A stretch of DNA of 64,000 nt from an uncultured Oscillospiraceae bacterium (GTDB lineage Bacteria > Bacillota > Clostridia > Oscillospirales > Oscillospiraceae). The position numbers were made by a program, and so were the translations under genes. Of this stretch, positions 24,108 through 32,000 are shown piece after piece. A model generated the notes under the pieces. That model was not told where the DNA came from. It did no database searches and was given only the letters and a program-made list of their open reading frames with translations. Within the stretch, counting starts at the first letter, position 1, and each line of letters opens with the position of its first letter. The stretch lies in the NCBI GenBank assembly GCA_934622035.1, contig CAKTVG010000007.1, positions 39,666-103,665 on the forward strand, read 5' to 3'.

Positions 24108-25030
24108 CAGCGCAGGAACCCTTCGAGAATTTTTTCCTCCGCCTCCTGCGCGCTCAGGCCGAGGGTCATGAGCTTGAGGATCTGGTCGCCCGCGATGCGG
24201 CCGATGGCCGCCTCATGGATCAGGCTGGCGTCCACATGGTTGCAGGTAATCTCCGGGATGGCGCGAACTTTTGCGCTGCCCATCAGAATGGCGTCGCACT
24301 GCACATGGCCGAAGCAGCGGTTGTTGCCCTGCACGCGCGGATAGAAGATCTGGGAGGACTGGTCCTGCGCGACGGAGCGGGAGACGACCTGCGTTTTCGT
24401 GTTCACGCCATTGAGGAAGACGTCCATTTCGCTCACGGCGTGCTGGCCGCCGTGCGTCAGCAGCTTCTCGCGGATGACGATTTCGCTGTTTTCGCCGTTG
24501 CATTCGGCTTTGGTGTAGCGCTTGGTGTCGTCCACACCGCGAATCTGACTGGTTTCCAGCGTCACCGATGCGCCCTCCTCCAGATAGAGGATGGTCTGCG
24601 GGTTGAGGATGCGCTTGCCGCTGCCCTCGCCCTCGCCGTAGTGCTTTTCGATATACTTGACCTTCGCGTTTTTGCCGACGTAGAAGGTATGGATGCCGTC
24701 GTGCTGGCTGTCGCAGTCGCCGCAGTTGTGGATGCCGCAGCCTGCGACGATGGTCACGTCCGCGCCCTCGCCCACAAAAAAGTCGTTATAGACCATGTCG
24801 CGGAAGCCGGATTTCGTCAGGATGACCGGAATGTGCACGGACTCGTTCTTCGTGAACGGCGCGATGCGGATATCGATGCCGTCCTTGTCCGTCTTGGATT
24901 CGATCACGATGTTTTCGGAATTGCGGCGGAAGGCCTTCTGTCCGTCGGAGCGGATGTTGACCGCGCCCTCGCCGGTTCCCTTCATGTCCGCGACGATTTG
25001 CAGAATTTTCTCTTGAATTTCATTCAGCAT
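24107..25030 (-). CDS. sufB: SufB/SufD-like Fe-S scaffold protein of a minimal SufBC system
   Basis: 307 residues, much shorter than classical SufB (about 470) but typical of the one-scaffold SufC-SufB pairs of anaerobic bacteria and archaea. It would assemble and hand over Fe-S clusters. The beta-helix core has VTIVAGCGIHNCGDCDSQHDG, a Cys-rich segment probably involved in cluster binding, and ETSQIRGVDDTKRY. The C-terminus reads IHEAAIGRIAGDQILKLMTLGLSAQEAEEKIL, the standard SufB/D ending. It overlaps sufC by 7 bases. No SufS, SufU or SufD gene is nearby. Confidence 0.92.
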   Translation of the reverse strand: MLNEIQEKILQIVADMKGTGEGAVNIRSDGQKAFRRNSENIVIESKTDKDGIDIRIAPFTKNESVHIPVILTKSGFRDMVYNDFFVGEGADVTIVAGCGIHNCGDCDSQHDGIHTFYVGKNAKVKYIEKHYGEGEGSGKRILNPQTILYLEEGASVTLETSQIRGVDDTKRYTKAECNGENSEIVIREKLLTHGGQHAVSEMDVFLNGVNTKTQVVSRSVAQDQSSQIFYPRVQGNNRCFGHVQCDAILMGSAKVRAIPEITCNHVDASLIHEAAIGRIAGDQILKLMTLGLSAQEAEEKILEGFLR

Positions 25031-25758
25031 GCGTTGTTCCCTCCCAGACGGTTGCAGCCCATGACGGTGTCCGCCATGATCTTCGGATACACCTCGTCCA
25101 CGCTGCCGCGCGCGGCGACCTGGCCGTTTGCAATGAGGACGATCTCATCGGCCAGGCGGATGATGCGCTCCTGATGGGAAATGATGAGGATCGTCGCCTC
25201 TTTTTTGTCGTGGATTTCCTGGAAGGTTTCGGTCAGACGGGCGAAGGACCAGAGGTCGATGCCGGCCTCCGGCTCGTCGAAGATCATCAGGCCGCTGTGC
25301 CGCGCGAGCACGGTTGCGATCTCGATGCGCTTGACCTCGCCGCCGGAGAGGCTGGTGTCCACGTCCCGGTCGATATAATCCCGCGCACACAGGCCGACCT
25401 TGGTCAGATAGCCGCAGGCGGCGTCATGCGACATTGGTGCACCGGCGGCGATGTTCAGCAGGTCGCGGACCTTCATGCCCTTGAAGCGCGGCGGCTGCTG
25501 GAAGCCGTAGGAAATGCCGAGCCTTGCGCGCTCGGTCACGGAGAGCTTGGTGATGTCCTGTCCGTTCCAGACGATGGAGCCGGACGTGGCGGGATTGATG
25601 CCCATGATGGTGCGGGCGAGGCTGGTCTTGCCGCCGCCGTTCGGGCCGGTGATGACCACAAAGCGCTTGTCCGCGATGGACAGGCTGACGTCGCGCAGGA
25701 TGTCCGCTTTGCCGGATTCATCCTCGACGCGATAGGAAAGGTGTTTGATCTCTAGCAT
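25024..25758 (-). CDS. sufC: Fe-S cluster assembly ATPase SufC
   Basis: 244 residues. ABC-type ATPase that drives conformational change of the SufB scaffold; it is not a membrane transporter. Walker A ITGPNGGGKTSLART, signature LSGGEVKRIEIA, Walker B LMIFDEPEAGID and the His-switch LIISHQERII are all present. YGFQQPPRFKGMKVRDLLN is characteristic of SufC. It is first in the operon sufC-sufB-rlmH, with its own promoter at 25824-25852. Confidence 0.95.
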   Translation of the reverse strand: MLEIKHLSYRVEDESGKADILRDVSLSIADKRFVVITGPNGGGKTSLARTIMGINPATSGSIVWNGQDITKLSVTERARLGISYGFQQPPRFKGMKVRDLLNIAAGAPMSHDAACGYLTKVGLCARDYIDRDVDTSLSGGEVKRIEIATVLARHSGLMIFDEPEAGIDLWSFARLTETFQEIHDKKEATILIISHQERIIRLADEIVLIANGQVAARGSVDEVYPKIMADTVMGCNRLGGNNAC

Positions 25759-25823
25759 AGTATCCTCACTGTTAACGCTCCCGCAGCGGCGTATCCCGCC
25801 GGGAAGGGAAATTTCTCAAGGCG

Positions 25824-25852
25824 AATATAGCATATTTTTCCCGAAGTTGCAA
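25824..25852 (-). promoter_or_regulatory. Sigma-A promoter of the suf operon
   Basis: Minus strand TTGCAA (25847-25852), 17 bases, TATATT (25824-25829). Confidence 0.7.
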
Positions 25853-25883
25853 GGATTATCATGCGTTTCATGCGCTTCGGGCG

Positions 25884-25918
25884 GAAAAGGGCCATGTCCG
25901 CATCCGCGGACATGGCCC
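25884..25918 (-). terminator. Intrinsic terminator of the small Cys-rich gene
   Basis: Perfect GGGCCATGTCCGC stem, four-base loop, followed on the minus strand by TTTT. Confidence 0.75.
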
Positions 25919-25960
25919 CTTTGAGATTCCCCGGCGGAATACGCGCCGGATACAGGCAAT

Positions 25961-26107
25961 TTATGTGCGGTATGTCTCTTCCTGCTGCCAATCCGGAAAG
26001 CATTCCAGATAGTAATCGCATTCGTCGCACTCCGTTTCATAGCCCTCCTTCTCCCCGGAGAACGGACAAAGCTCCCCGTGATAGCTCGGTGTAAGCAGCG
26101 GTTCCAT
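25961..26107 (-). CDS. Small Cys-rich protein of unknown function
   Basis: 48 residues, acidic, with four Cys in the order C-x14-C-x2-C-x5-C (LCPFSGE ... TECDECDYYLEC), probably a small metal-binding knuckle. GGGAGG lies 6-7 bases before ATG 26107, and a terminator follows, so it is very likely expressed. It is divergent from an XRE-type regulator 115 bases away, which may control it. No family name is recognised. Confidence 0.6.
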   Translation of the reverse strand: MEPLLTPSYHGELCPFSGEKEGYETECDECDYYLECFPDWQQEETYRT

Positions 26108-26221
26108 GCATTGCCTCCCGATGATTGTGTTTATCGTAATTATTATACGATATAAGTGATTAAAATACAACAACATATCCAAGTATAATTAACGAAAAAC
26201 ACCAGCATGAGGAGGATTGCA

Positions 26222-26527
26222 ATGAAGGACATTTTGGCGGCAATTCTGGAATACCGGACGGCGCGCGGCTGGTCGGAATATCAGCTTGCAGAGCGTTCCG
26301 GTCTGCCGCAATCCACGATTTCCTCCTGGTACCGCAAAAATATGGTGCCGTCCGTGCCCTCGCTGGAGAAAATCTGCGCCGCGTTCGGAATCACGCTTTC
26401 GCAGCTCTTTTCCAATGGCGAGGAGGCCGTTGTGCTCACGCCGTCGCAGCGGGCGCTTCTTATGCGCTGGGACAGGCTTGAGGAGGATCAGAAGAGCGTC
26501 GTTTTTGCACTGCTGGATAAGATGTAA
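26222..26527 (+). CDS. XRE family helix-turn-helix transcriptional regulator
   Basis: 101 residues. Residues about 5-60 form a Cro/CI-type HTH: YRTARGWSEYQLAERSGLPQSTISSWYRKNMVPSVPSLEKICAAFGI-like arrangement, ending ITLSQLFSNG. The C-terminal 40 residues are short and helical, with no effector domain. The start is ATG 26222 after GAGGAGG with a 6-base gap. Such solitary small repressors are common in Clostridia and need not be phage-derived. A terminator follows directly. Confidence 0.88.
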   Translation: MKDILAAILEYRTARGWSEYQLAERSGLPQSTISSWYRKNMVPSVPSLEKICAAFGITLSQLFSNGEEAVVLTPSQRALLMRWDRLEEDQKSVVFALLDKM

Positions 26528-26555
26528 ACCCCTGAGGAAACGCCTCAGGGGTTTC
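26527..26555 (+). terminator. Intrinsic terminator of the XRE gene
   Basis: AACCCCTGAGG, loop AAAC, GCCTCAGGGGTTT. Confidence 0.7.
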
Positions 26556-26589
26556 TGTAATTGTGCTTTTCGGACAAACGGAAAAGCTG

Positions 26590-26690
26590 ACCTCGTCGTA
26601 GGGTCACGGCGTGCCGTGACCGGTGCAGGCAGCTGCGGCTTTTGGGGTTCCCGGCCGCGGGACGGGGAAACCGTCCCCTGCGGATGAATC
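26590..26690. repeat. Palindromic intergenic repeat
   Basis: GTCGTAGGGTCACGGC then GTGCCGTGACCGGTGCAGG, followed by GGGACGGGGAAACCGTCCCC. These are the same modules in the same order as 19400-19480. Confidence 0.75.
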
Positions 26691-26723
26691 GGGAATCAGA
26701 CGTCCCCCCGCAGGGAAGCCTCA

Positions 26724-26966
26724 TCAATAGCGCAGATAGCGCCGCAATCTGGCCTCCGCGCGGTGCAGCGTCCGGCAGATGGTCGAGCAGTTCACGCCCC
26801 GCTCCCGCGCCAGCTGGCTCTGTGTCCTTCCTTCAAGATAAATTGCCCGCAGCACCTCGCGCTGCCAGGGTGTCAGCTCCCGCTCCATCACGCGCTGCAA
26901 CCGCCGCAGCTGCACACTGCGCGGCAGATAGGGGTCTGCATATTCAGAGAGTATATCTTTCGTCAC
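26724..26966 (-). CDS. Small sigma-70 region 4-like HTH protein
   Basis: 80 residues. The C-terminal half matches a sigma factor region 4 helix-turn-helix: LTPWQREVLRAIYLEGRTQSQLARERGVNCSTICRTLHRAEARL. No regions 1-3 are present, so it is not a complete sigma factor. Stand-alone region 4 proteins occur in phage and mobile-element control circuits and as co-regulators. It is the last gene of a three-gene operon with overlapping frames; its start overlaps the upstream gene by 23 bases. Confidence 0.7.
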   Translation of the reverse strand: MTKDILSEYADPYLPRSVQLRRLQRVMERELTPWQREVLRAIYLEGRTQSQLARERGVNCSTICRTLHRAEARLRRYLRY

Positions 26967-27177
26967 GGCAATAGCCCCTTTCGTAATAGTGCGCCGTCAG
27001 CTCCGCCAGAGCGTAGCACTGCTCCTGCATCGCGCCGAGCACCGCAATGCGGTGGCGCAGGGCGGCGCGCGCCTGCGCGTCCTCGCAGCGCTTCAGCTCG
27101 CGGCGCAGCAGGGAAAGCCGCTGCCGCAGCAGCAGCGCCGAGTGCAGATAGCCCTCGGAAAGCGCCTCCAGCCTCAT
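26944..27177 (-). CDS. Small helical protein of unknown function
   Basis: 77 residues, Arg/Leu-rich and predicted fully helical (LLLRQRLSLLRRELKRCEDAQ then MQEQCYALAELTAHYYERGY), with a likely coiled coil over residues 15-45. ATG 27177 overlaps the previous stop as ATGA, indicating translational coupling. It sits between a Zn-ribbon micro-protein and a sigma region 4-like protein, so a regulatory partnership is possible. I recognise no family. Confidence 0.55.
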   Translation of the reverse strand: MRLEALSEGYLHSALLLRQRLSLLRRELKRCEDAQARAALRHRIAVLGAMQEQCYALAELTAHYYERGYCRDERYTL

Positions 27178-27326
27178 TCGATCAGCTCCAGCGCACTGCG
27201 GAAGTACTCCCGCGCAAAGGCGGGCAGGCAGTCGGGGCACAGGCGCAGCTCTCCGATGCGGTAGCAAAAGCTCCCGGCATACATCTCAGAGCCGCAGCGG
27301 CTGCACCAGCATAAGGTTCCGGTCAT
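27174..27326 (-). CDS. Zn-ribbon micro-protein
   Basis: 50 residues: MTGTLCWCSRCGSEMYAG begins it, then LCPDCLPAFAREYF. The CxxC ... CPDC pairs suggest a single zinc-ribbon or treble-clef knuckle. GGGAGGTG lies about 8 bases before the ATG at 27326, and the stop codon overlaps the next start as ATGA. First gene of the three-gene mini-operon (27326 down to 26724). Too small to assign a function. Confidence 0.6.
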   Translation of the reverse strand: MTGTLCWCSRCGSEMYAGSFCYRIGELRLCPDCLPAFAREYFRSALELIE

Positions 27327-27567
27327 CTGGATTCACCTCCCGTTGAAATTCAGCTTATCCAAGCGGGGCGTTCCAAAACAGCCGATATGGAGAAAGAAAT
27401 GAAAAAGTCGGAATATTTTTAAGTAACTTATTTTCCAGTTATTTCCAGTTCCTAAGATGAGTCTACTGCGCCGGGAGCGATATGTCAAGTACTTTTTTCC
27501 ATTCGACAAAACATTACAAAAACCCCGCCGTGCAGTTTTGAATGCACGGCGGGGCCTGCGTGTTTTC

Positions 27568-27846
27568 TCAGAACGATACCGTAAGCTGCATCTTGAAGCG
27601 CTCGAGGCCATAGACCGCATGGGGGACGCCCTTGGGCATGATCAGCGTCTCGCCCGCTTCCAGAACGTACTCCACGCCGCCGACGGTAAATCTGCCCGTT
27701 CCGTCGAGCACCGTCACCATGGCGTCGCCGCCGGCGCTGTGGGAGGAGATTTCCTCGCCCTTGTCAAAGGAAAAAATGGTCATGCTGACCATTTCGTTCT
27801 GCACGAGCGTCTTGCTGACAACCTGACCCTCGCAGTAGTCAACCAA
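27568..27846 (-). CDS. Cupin domain protein, start codon uncertain
   Basis: A small single-cupin protein with metal-ligand motifs GEEISSHSAGGDAM and MPKGVPHAVYG, common in anaerobic Clostridia; no reaction is known for the subgroup. The first conventional start is TTG 27846, giving 92 residues, but this has no good ribosome-binding site. The frame stays open upstream, coding NIYKNIEKEATLRLADL, which looks like the normal N-terminus of these cupins. AAAGGAG lies 8 bases before an ATA codon (27889-27891), so a non-AUG start or a lost ATG is possible. Confidence 0.75.
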   Translation of the reverse strand: MVDYCEGQVVSKTLVQNEMVSMTIFSFDKGEEISSHSAGGDAMVTVLDGTGRFTVGGVEYVLEAGETLIMPKGVPHAVYGLERFKMQLTVSF

Positions 27847-28060
27847 ATCGGCAAGCCGCAGCGTTGCCTCTTTTTCGATGTTCTTATATATATTCTCAGC
27901 TCCTTTTCCGATAGTTTACTCCGTATTCTGCCAAATATCAAGGTTCTTTTACGCATTTTTCTGCCGGATGCTCCGGGCAGAGCTAAGCAGAAAGGATGCC
28001 CTTGCGCCGGCATGCCGCGAAGGCCCCTGCTTTCGAATTCCATGTGGCAGTCAGGTATAA

Positions 28061-28094
28061 AAAAGACTCCATCCAAACGGATGGAGTCTTTTTA
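28061..28094 (-). terminator. Bidirectional-looking terminator after tRNA-Ser
   Basis: AAAAGACTCCATCC, loop AAAC, GGATGGAGTCTTTTT. On the minus strand it lies 2 bases beyond the tRNA CCA end. Confidence 0.8.
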
Positions 28095-28096
28095 AG

Positions 28097-28188
28097 TGGC
28101 GGAGCAGAAGGGATTCGAACCCTTGGACGGCTTTTGACCGTCACACGATTTCCAGTCGTGCCCGTTATGACCTCTTCGATACTGCTCC
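28097..28188 (-). tRNA. tRNA-Ser (GGA)
   Basis: A 92-base cloverleaf with a long variable arm. The acceptor stem is GGAGCAG/CTGCTCC, the anticodon loop CTGGAAA gives anticodon GGA, the T arm is GGGTTCGAATCCC, and CCA is encoded. Confidence 0.95.
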
Positions 28189-28275
28189 ATATTCTTGACA
28201 AGCTGAAATCAGCCTTAGTATCATACTCGATTTTTCTACGTTTGTCAAGCATTTTCTTTTTGAATGCGCCGATTT

Positions 28276-28929
28276 TTACAAATCCTGCGCCCAGAGCGTT
28301 TCCAGCTCGCTCGTGGAGGAGAGTGGGTAGTCCGGCGCCTGCGTCGTGACGGCGACATGGATGCCGACGGCGCGCATGCCCGCCGCATGAATGGCCTCAA
28401 CGCCTGCCTGCGCGTCCTCAAAGCCGAGGCACTCTGCCGGGCTCAGCGCCAGCGCATGGGCGCAGTTGAGGAAAATCTCCGGGTCGGGCTTCGGGCGCCG
28501 GATTTTTGCCGCGTCCGCAACATAGTCAAACAGCTCGGTAAGCTGCAATTTTTCCAGGACGGCGCTCGCGTTCCGGCTGGAGGACGCGACGGCAAGCAGG
28601 ATGCCCCGCGCCTGCGCGGCATGCAGGAAGGGCACGATGCCCGGCAGGACGTCCGCAGGGCGCAGTAGCTCAAGATATTCGCGGTAATAGCCGTTCTTGC
28701 GCTCAGTCAGCGCCGCCCGCTGCGCCGCGGTAAAGTCGTTTTCCCGATGATTCCGCTCCAGAAGGATTTCAAAGGCGCGCTGGCGCGAAACGCCCTTCAG
28801 CGCCTCGCTGTCCTGCTGCGTGAAGCGCAGGCCAAGCTCCTGCGCCAGTCGCTGCCAGGCGAGGTTGTGAAAACGCTGCGTATCCGTCAGCACGCCGTCC
28901 AGATCAAACAAAAAGCCCTTATAGTGCAT
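28276..28929 (-). CDS. pgmB: Beta-phosphoglucomutase-like HAD hydrolase
   Basis: 217 residues. HAD-superfamily enzyme: FLFDLDGVLTDTQRFHNLAW has the Asp nucleophile and the Asp acid/base two residues later. The cap domain has KGVSRQRAFEILL, typical of beta-phosphoglucomutases, and LAVASSSRN then KIRRPKPDPEIFL and CLGFEDAQAGVEAI complete the set. It would interconvert beta-glucose-1-phosphate and glucose-6-phosphate after maltose or trehalose phosphorolysis. No phosphorylase gene is adjacent, so a different sugar phosphate cannot be excluded. Confidence 0.85.
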   Translation of the reverse strand: MHYKGFLFDLDGVLTDTQRFHNLAWQRLAQELGLRFTQQDSEALKGVSRQRAFEILLERNHRENDFTAAQRAALTERKNGYYREYLELLRPADVLPGIVPFLHAAQARGILLAVASSSRNASAVLEKLQLTELFDYVADAAKIRRPKPDPEIFLNCAHALALSPAECLGFEDAQAGVEAIHAAGMRAVGIHVAVTTQAPDYPLSSTSELETLWAQDL

Positions 28930-29009
28930 CGTTCCGCCTCCGTTTTTCTGCTCTTTGGGGCATTATAGTACGGCAGCGGCGAAAATGCAATGCCCCGCGC
29001 AGTTTTTTA

Positions 29010-29038
29010 TTGTGCTGCGCCGCCCGATCTATTATAAT
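29010..29038 (+). promoter_or_regulatory. Promoter of the HD/NadD-like three-gene operon
   Basis: TTGTGC (29010-29015), 17 bases, consensus TATAAT (29033-29038). Transcription should begin near 29045, which rules out in-frame starts upstream of 29088. Confidence 0.7.
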
Positions 29039-29087
29039 AGTATCAGAGATTTCCGACACCAAAAGACCAGACAAAGAGGCGACTGCC

Positions 29088-32000
29088 ATGCTGTTTTCCC
29101 AGGAAAAACTTGAACAGATTCTGCATTCTTCCGAGCTTACCGCGGCGCTTTCCGGCGTGGAATTCGACCGTGCGGCGCTCTGCACGCAGGCGGCCGGGCG
29201 GCTTGCGCCCGCGCTGGCGCGGTATGCGCCCGAGCCGGAGGGCGGCTGGCTCCCGGCGCTGTATGCCCGGCTGACCGACGGGCTGTTTCCCGACCCGGCA
29301 TATGCCCCGCCCGATGCGCAGACACAGCGGGGACTTTCCGCGCTGTGCAGCGCGCTCGAGGCGCTGCTTGCCTGCGAGGAAGCGCCCTTTGACCCGCTGA
29401 CGGATCTTCAGCCCTTCGATGAAGCGCTGCCGACGCGCGTGCCGGAGGAGGCAAGGCGCTTTCAGGCGGCCATCGCCGACGCGCATTTTCTGCTGACGCT
29501 GCGCATCAGCCGGGAGCTGATGCCCTTTGACGCCGCGTCGCACACCATAGGCGTGCGGAACGTCGCCGTGCGCACGGCGCTCGCCGCCCACGCCGCCGGG
29601 CTGCCTGTGGATCTGCCGCTGGTGGCTGTGGCCTCCCTATCGCACGACATCGGCAAATTCGGCTGCCGCGGCAGCGATGCTGCGCGCGTGCCCTATCTGC
29701 ACTATTATTTCACCCGCCAGTGGCTTGCCGAGCGCGGCATGGAGGAGATAGCCCACATCGCCGCAAACCACTCAACCTGGGATCTGGAATTTGAGAATCT
29801 GTCGATCGAATCTCTGCTCCTGATCTATGCGGACTTCCGCGTGCGCGGCAGCCGGGAGGACGGCCGGGAGCGCATGCGCATCTGCTCTCTGGACGAGGCC
29901 TACGGCATCATTCTCTCCAAGCTGGCCGACGTCACACCGGAAAAGCGGCAGCGCTATCAGCTCGTCTACACCAAGCTGAGCGACTTTGAGCGCTTTCTAC
30001 GCGACCGCGGCGTGCAGGACGACGGCAGTACCGTTCCGCCTCTGCGCCGCGACACGGCGCTCCTGTCCCAGACGGAGGCGCTCGACGCGCTGCGCGACCT
30101 GACCTTTGACAACAACATCCGCCTGATGAACGCCATCAGCACGGACAGCTCCTTCGACCTGCTGCTCGAGCAGGCGCGCGGAGAGAAAAACACCCAGCGC
30201 ATCCGCACCTACCTGCGCCTGTTCGACGAATACAACACCTATATGTCCCGCGGCAATAAGCAGAAGCTGCTGAGCTTCCTCTATGAGCTGCTCATGTATC
30301 CTGAGGGCGATGTGCGCCGTATTGCCGGGCACATCATGGGCCAGATTCTGGCCAACAGCGGCCCGAAATACCGCAAGATGCTCCCCGCCGCCGCACCGAA
30401 GTCCGCCATGGCGCCGACCATGCTGGCGCTGCTGGACGAATCCGTCGCGCTTTGGGACAGCTATGTGACGCTCTGCCTGCATCCGGATCATAAAATCGCG
30501 CACAAGCACGCGCTGCGCATCTCCAACTCCTTGAAGGCCATCTGCGAATCGCTTTTCCGAAGCTGTGAGCCACAGCTGGCCGGGGAGCTGGCGCGGCCGC
30601 TGTTTTCCCATCTGGAGGGGCTGCCGGAGACGGACTGCTTTGTCCTGCTGGACGCCATGTGCCATGTGCCCCCGGCGGCGGTGTCCCCGGCGCTGTTCGC
30701 CGCCGCGGAGGAGCCGCTGCTGCGAATGCTGCGCAGCGGCGTGGACCGCTGGCAGCTCGTCGCTCTGCGCTGCATTGCCCATCTGCGCCCCTGCGCCGGG
30801 GAGGCTTTCCTGCGCACGGCCGCGCAGCCCTGCGGCGAGGAGTCGCTTCCCGTGCGCTATCTGCGCGAAACGCTTCTGCTGGGCGCGTCCGGCGCGGCGG
30901 CGCAGGCCGATGCGGCGCTGCTCTACCTGAGCAACCTGAAAAACGCCGTGCACTGGACGGTGAAGCTCGTGCAGATCGACATGCTCTGCGACGACGTCGC
31001 CCTGCACCCGGAAAATGCCTTCCACACGGCGATGCACCTTTCCAATCTGCTGTCCGTCAGCGAGCACCTACCGGTGCGCGAGCACGCAGGCGAGGCGCTG
31101 CTGCGCATTGCCGGCTGCCTGACGGTTGACCAGCGCAACGAGATCGTGGTTGATCTGCTGCGCGAGCTGGAAAACGGGCAGGAGCAGATCGCCCGCTTCA
31201 TCCCGCCCTATCTGGGCAGACTCGTGTGCACCCTGCCGGAAAAGGAGATCACCGAGGCCGTCGACTATCTGGAAAATCTGCTGCGCTCCGGCACGCTGCG
31301 GCCTGCCGGGCCGGCGCTGCGCTCCCTCGGCAGTCTCGTCGCCGCCCTGCCGGAGCACAGCCGTCCGCTCACGGACCGCTGCCTCGGCCTGCTGCTCGTG
31401 GGCGTGGCGCACTATCATGCGCGCATCCACCAGGACGCGCTGTGCGTGCTGTGCCACGACCTGATCGCAAACGAGTCGCTCACACCGGAGCTGCGCCGCT
31501 ATTGCTTTATCAAAACGCACAAGAAGCTTCTGACCCTGCTGGCGGAGCCGATGCCGGGGCAGCTGACCTTCTTCAACCGCGCCGCCATGCTCAACCATCT
31601 CTACCGCTTCCTCGTCCACGACACGGTGGAGCACGGCGCGCCCGTCTTCCCCGCGCCCCTGCCGGTGGCCTTCTTCCCCGGCACCTTCGACCCCTTCTCC
31701 GCCGGGCATAAGGCCATTGTGGAGGAAATCCGCGCGCGCGGCTTTGAAATTTATCTCGCCGTGGACGAATTCTCCTGGAGCAAGCGGACGCTTGCCAAGC
31801 TCCTGCGGCGCAAGATCGTCCGTATGTCCATCGCGGATCAGTGGGACGCCTATCTCTTCCCGGACGACATCCCCATCAACATCGCCATGCCTGAGGACCT
31901 GGCGGCGCTGCGCGCCTGCTTCCCCGGAAGGCCGGTCTATCTGGTCGCGGGCAGCGACGTCATCCGCAACGCCTCGGCCTATCGCACCGGCGCGCCGGAC

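Noticed and set aside
26222..27326. Prophage or integrative element suggested by an XRE repressor and a sigma-like gene
   Set aside because: No integrase, structural, lysis or conjugation genes lie nearby; flanking genes are ordinary housekeeping genes.
28097..28188. tRNA-Ser as an attachment site for an island
   Set aside because: No direct repeat of the tRNA 3' end and no integrase within the window.
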